In this document: positions 60,701-64,000 of the stretch, one piece after another
Position numbering within the stretch: the first letter of the stretch is position 1
Layout of the letters: the number at the start of each line of letters is the position of its first letter
Source: Maylandia zebra
Lineage: Eukaryota > Chordata > Actinopteri > Cichliformes > Cichlidae
Assembly: GCF_041146795.1 (NCBI RefSeq)
Contig: NC_135170.1
Coordinates: 29,809,533 to 29,873,532 of the forward strand
DNA length: 64,000 nt
Reading direction: 5' to 3'
Notes under the pieces: model-generated
The model's database searches: none
Seen by the model: the letters and a program-made list of their open reading frames with translations, nothing else
Told to the model about the DNA's origin: nothing
Position numbers and translations under genes: made by a program

Positions 60701-63700
60701 GTTTCATTTTGACATGGAGGGGGCAGGGGTTATGACTCTTAGTTGGACTTTCCATATTGTTCATACTCACAAGGCACTCTTATTATGTGTAGTAACTTTG
60801 AGAAGATTTATCTTTTATAACATCATTTGTTAGTGCTGGTGTTTGTTATCATCTGTTTCCACAGGTAAAATTAATCGATATGCAATTCCAAGGTACATGC
60901 ATCTTTTATCCTATGAAGTTATGACACAATAGTGAGTTACAGCTAAACCTTTCTCACAGCTCCACCCATTTGACTAGCATAAATAGGCAAAGGGATTTTC
61001 ATTAGACTGTCTCAAAATTTTGCAATTGCTGGGTGCATGTGGAAGTGCACCCAAACAAACAACACTGATCTTGTGTGTAAGACATGTCTGCATAACACCA
61101 CGTTCTTGCAACATTTGTTTATGTTGAGCAAAGATAATATAGTGAGCTTTAAGATGAGATTAACTGGGCCACATAACCCAGGAGTAGCACAGGCAGTGAT
61201 TGGTTTTTCAACCTCAGTGACAAAGTACAGTTGTAACTACGATATAAACTGGTTATTTTTTCTTTTTATTGAAGGCCAAGATCGACAGCTTTTTACCACA
61301 TAGACTCTCTGTTTGAGTAATTTTCTTCATTCCTCACCTTCATGTCTTTCTAGTAAATTCTTTGACTCTGACTGACTGTTTTTCTTTCTTTTTTTTTTCT
61401 TATAAGAATCTAATCCGCTAATTAATCGCTTTGGAAAATGATTAATTAAATTATATTTAAAGCGTCCCTGAAGGTCCTAAAACCTTTAGTTGAACAATAA
61501 TTCCTAATAATGAACATCTAATCATATCATTTTTGACAGATTTGGGAGTTTTTCTTATATAAAGGTTACTAACATTGATGTATATCATAGTTTGGATAAG
61601 AAGAATAAAATGCAAAAAAAATCTTTAAGTCAGGGGACAAGTAGCAGAGTCCTGGAAGACCAACAGAAGAGGGATCTCCTCTTCTAGAATGGATTTACAA
61701 TATAGAGAAAATTATGTCATTAAAAAAAAGTTGGTCCCTTTCAAGAAATAATCTGGCTCTTAAATGGTTAACTTGTAATTGTTCCACTTTATTTTAAGAC
61801 CTGATGAATGAGCTGAAGAAATACTGGTAGGTATACTGGTAGGTTTGTATACTTTCGGATGGAGGAATTTTTTATGCTATTCTAACTCACTATATGTTTA
61901 TTATAATGACATGAGGGTCATTCTAATTGTTAAACTGTGCATGTGAAATTTCACAGAATCCATCCATTCTCAGCTTCTTATCCTTTTCGGGGTGGCGGGG
62001 GAGATGGAGCCTATCCCAGCTATCTTGGACGAGAGGCTGGGCACACCCTGGACAGGTCGCTAGTCTGTCGCAGGGCTAACACACAGATGCAGACAACCAT
62101 TTAGACTCACATTCACATCTATGGGCAATTTAGAGTTTCCAATTAACTTATCCCCACTAATTGCATGTCTTTGAAAGAAAAAGACATCCAAGTAACCGGA
62201 GTAACCAGAGAGAACCCATGTGAACATGGGGAGAACATGCAAACTCCACACAGAAAGACCCTGGCCTGATGGTGGAGCTGAACTCAGGACCTTCTTGCTG
62301 TGAGGCAACATTGCTAACCACCGTGCCACCATATTTCAAGATTTAAAGATCGTATGAAACTGAAGTAAAGGTTACCGGTAATGTCAGAAATAATAACATA
62401 ACCCTTCGCAGCTGGTTGCTTTGAATCAGTGGCTTCTAAAAAAAATTTGCCAGGTCTCACTTCAAAAGCTGGAAAAAAGTTCACACCACACATGTCAAAA
62501 AGTTTTATCATTCTGTAGAAATAAAAAGGATTCAACAAGTATTTCAGTGTAATGAAGGCCAGCACTTATTTTTTTATATTTTGGCCTCTATTTTCCCTAT
62601 AAAAATAATTTATTCATTAGTTTTACTCCAAATTTCTCCCAGGTCATTTTCAACCTCATTTTGTGAAAAGTTGCATTAATGGTGGTGATAAATTTTAATA
62701 CTCTTGCTGATGGAAAGCAGTGACAGATGTTCATGGGAATAACCTGCTGAACTCTGTTGTGAGCGTCTTCAGGGATGGATGCTTTTGTGTCTCCATGTTT
62801 TCTGGTAATGTCACATCAGCATGAAGAGCAACATTTCCTCAAATGTATGGTGACCTTAACCCATCAGGATCAGGTGACCAGATAGGAATGCCTGCCTGGT
62901 GTTTAGACTCTGTCTGTCAGTCAGGCCTTTATGTGCATGTAAGTAAACTCTGGTGAATAGTCCTCAGCTGCTTCTCTCGTGGGTCCGCTCCTGTCCTTTC
63001 TCTCCAAACAATGGCTTTTTGTATTTCCTCCCATCGTGCCTCTCTACTCCACTGCGTTTCACATCTGCATCCTCCGTTGTCCTCCTCCGCCTCCGGCACT
63101 CCGTGACCTCTGCTCCCTCTGCTTGACCTCTCCATATCCGTGCTCTAGTCTTCGTCATCGGGGAACGTACGCACGTTTCCCCTTTTGTTTTCCCCAGAGG
63201 GCTTGGGTGGGGACGAAGTTTAGCGGCATTAGGATGCATCTCGTGGGTTTTTCACTGTACCCAGCCAACTGCCTTTCCTCTGACCTCTCCCTGAACTGGC
63301 CCTAATGTTTATGAACCCTGGCCAGTCGTCGTCGCCCCCCCCCCCCCCCCCCCCCCCACCACACCCACACTACACATTCCTGCATACATATGGGGCTCCA
63401 CTGCTTCCAAACATGACGTCTACCTCTGTTTTATTTATGACTGACTGCGGTCCAGCATTAGGTGTCACGCATTGTGTTGGAGATGTAGAATGCATAATAA
63501 GAATTAGGTGGCGCTGTAGGGGAGGATTCTGCTTCTGTGCTTCAGCCATGTCCCCCATGAATGCCTGGATTTCCAGCTCAATCTTTCACTGCTTAAAAAA
63601 AAAATACTCTGCACACTAATAGCACTGTAAGGTGCTTTCGTCTCCATCATATGTTATCAATTATCTCGGCTCATAAAGTTTGAGGTTCGTGTTTTGGATT

Positions 63701-64000
63701 TTATTTTTCTCAGCGACCAATTATGGTGGCTGCTGCAGCTGCATCTTCCTGGAGTGTATAGGATAGCCTTACGCCAGGGTTACACTGAGGATTAGCTGGC
63801 AAGAGTTGAAGTGAGAGGCTTCCAGCTGCTGTATGTTGGTGAAATACACTCTTGACTGTGATGGGGGACAGCAGTCACAGCTGAGGAGTTAAATCCTTGT
63901 TAATGGTAATCTGTAGAGCTGATGGTCCTGGAAGTAATTTCTACTCATGTAAATTTCAGCTTGAAAGCATGCTTTTAATCTCCATTGCGCCGTGTGAATT
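51334..64000 (+). CDS. vat1: Synaptic vesicle membrane protein VAT-1 homolog, 5' part
   Basis: Coding exons 51334-51759 and 58033-58240 join in frame to give 211 codons plus one base; later exons lie past the window. The protein belongs to the zinc-free quinone-oxidoreductase-like MDR family. VAT1 is linked to vesicle and mitochondrial membranes and to lipid transfer with mitofusin effects (family knowledge). Residues 1-59 are a Glu/Pro/Ala/Thr-rich extension. The GroES-like domain starts at YRALVLTGYGGYDKVKLQ (62-79), with VRVKACGLNFADLMARQGLY and TPGMECSGVVEAVG; exon 2 gives VGDKVMVLNRFGLWQE and VNYITAYMMLFDFGNL, then the first part of the Rossmann fold (VLVHAAAG). Being head-to-head with rnd2 supports vat1 over vat1l. 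I recall human VAT1 as 393 residues, so roughly half is here. Confidence 0.93.
51760..52150 (+). other. vat1: vat1 intron 1, 5' part
   Basis: Ordinary AT-rich intron sequence; nothing recognised. Confidence 0.6.
52160..53010 (+). mobile_element. Possible PIF/Harbinger-derived element with a 170-codon ORF
   Basis: The stretch is more GC- and CpG-rich than the surrounding intron. It includes 'gttcacaccaaacattc', a phrase seen in fish Harbinger ends, and an ATT-to-stop open frame of 170 codons (52492-53004). The ORF has a basic cluster, LLRKRRKQLGVRKR, reminiscent of the Arg-rich N-terminus of Harbinger transposases, then MENYLKEWL. No DDE core and no paired termini were found. It could be a chance ORF in a decayed element. 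Confidence 0.35.
53011..58032 (+). other. vat1: vat1 intron 1, 3' part
   Basis: No exon or recognised repeat apart from homopolymers (poly-A 53151-53163, poly-T 54780-54793). 56270-56530 is strongly purine-rich (GA tracts). The intron ends at the acceptor tttgtttcag before 58033. Confidence 0.6.
56625..56644. repeat. 20-base G homopolymer
   Basis: Unbroken G run in vat1 intron 1 on the sense strand, about 100 bp after a purine-rich stretch. It is G-quadruplex-capable and prone to length error. Confidence 0.95.
58033..58240 (+). CDS. vat1: vat1 coding exon 2
   Basis: Two hundred and eight bases between acceptor tttcag and donor gtaaaa, encoding residues 143-211 and the first base of a Gly codon (AAAG). 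VGDKVMVLNRFGLWQE and EEAAALPVNYITAYMMLFDF are conserved VAT1 blocks. It should join an exon starting with the GVGMAAVQL-type dinucleotide-binding loop. Confidence 0.95.
58241..60007 (+). other. vat1: vat1 intron 2, 5' part
   Basis: No third vat1 exon was found here. It contains an imperfect GT-rich microsatellite (59684-59743). The longest minus-strand ORF (58978-59529) has no recognisable similarity. Confidence 0.6.
59684..59743. repeat. Interrupted (GT)n/(GC) microsatellite
   Basis: GT units interrupted by GC and 'catgcgcgcg'. It is alternating purine-pyrimidine throughout and so a Z-DNA candidate. Confidence 0.9.
60008..60162 (-). repeat. tRNA-derived SINE-like repeat, partial
   Basis: On the minus strand it begins like 'cggtgccgtggtttgcacgg' (A-box-like), then 'cagcaagaaggtcctgtgtt' leading into TTTGAATCC (B-box-like). 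It is a shorter, more diverged copy of the repeat at 61957-62332. Confidence 0.6.
60163..61956 (+). other. vat1: vat1 intron 2, middle
   Basis: AT-rich sequence with no recognised exon or repeat. Confidence 0.5.
61957..62332 (-). repeat. tRNA-derived SINE-like repeat, near full length
   Basis: On the minus strand it starts 'ggtggcacggtggttagcaa' (A-box-like TGGTTAGCA), followed by 'cctcacagcaagaaggtcct' and a B-box-like GAGTTCAGCTCC. It then runs through 'ggagtttgcatgttctcccc' and 'cctgtccagggtgtgcccag' to a GGAT-type tail ('aatggatggatt' in the antisense view at 61957). This is a very common fish repeat. The tRNA origin is inferred from the promoter boxes. Confidence 0.65.
62333..64000 (+). 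other. vat1: vat1 intron 2, to the window edge
   Basis: No vat1 exon 3 was seen before the end. Apart from the C run at 63335-63357, nothing is recognised. Confidence 0.5.
63335..63357. repeat. 23-base C homopolymer
   Basis: Unbroken C run on the vat1 sense strand, followed by accacaccc. It is i-motif/G-quadruplex-capable (on the other strand), and its length may be imprecise. Confidence 0.95.

Noticed and set aside
61957..62332. Functional tRNA gene
   Set aside because: Only promoter-box-like similarity on the minus strand; no cloverleaf, and the unit is a dispersed repeat.
62979..63619. ORFs around the C run as a possible vat1 exon 3
   Set aside because: They lack the expected GVGMAAVQL-type sequence and have poly-Pro from the homopolymer.
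1..64000. CRISPR arrays, operons, phage or plasmid features
   Set aside because: No regularly spaced direct repeats and no prokaryotic gene organisation; intron-exon structure and repeats show a vertebrate nuclear genome.

Overview
This window is nuclear DNA from a vertebrate, almost certainly a ray-finned (teleost) fish. The evidence is small coding exons with GT/AG splice sites separated by long AT-rich introns, many (CA)n/(TG)n microsatellites, and repeat families typical of fish: a Ty3/Gypsy chromovirus, L2-like LINEs, degenerate Tc1/mariner copies, a hAT-type miniature element and tRNA-derived SINE-like units. The repeat flavour suggests a percomorph, possibly cichlid-like, but that is inference. 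Nothing bacterial, plasmid or CRISPR-like is present.

Layout. (1) 1-6162: an old non-LTR retrotransposon remnant, then a complete and very young Ty3/Gypsy element (714-6157) with near-identical 559/561-bp LTRs and a 5-bp target duplication. It encodes gag, protease, RT/RNase H and integrase with a C-terminal chromodomain, but pol is broken across frames. An 11-base LTR segment is complementary to the bases just after the left LTR, which points to self-priming of the Tf1/sushi type. (2) 6163-10366: intergenic DNA. (3) 11195-43803, minus strand: rnd2, an atypical Rho GTPase, in five coding exons that join to 234 codons plus stop. Its 26-kb intron 2 holds most of the repeats: a mariner-like wreck, an L2-like LINE, nested DNA elements and a 31-base G run. 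(4) 43804-51333: a 7.5-kb intergenic interval between two divergent genes, with a hAT-like MITE and a Tc1-like wreck. (5) 51334 to beyond the right edge, plus strand: vat1, with its first two coding exons (211 codons) in the window and the rest past position 64000.

Functional picture. Rnd2 and VAT1 are separate cell-biological genes (actin/neurite signalling; vesicle and mitochondrial-membrane MDR-family protein). From what I recall of the human map, RND2 and VAT1 are also head-to-head neighbours on 17q21, so this is a conserved syntenic pair, which supports naming both. Everything else recognised is mobile-element DNA. I found no convincing new multi-gene system. The observations most worth a second look are the self-priming chromovirus with a young insertion but a broken pol, the pair of inverted 114-bp repeats of unknown origin, and a 170-codon ORF of uncertain origin in vat1 intron 1.
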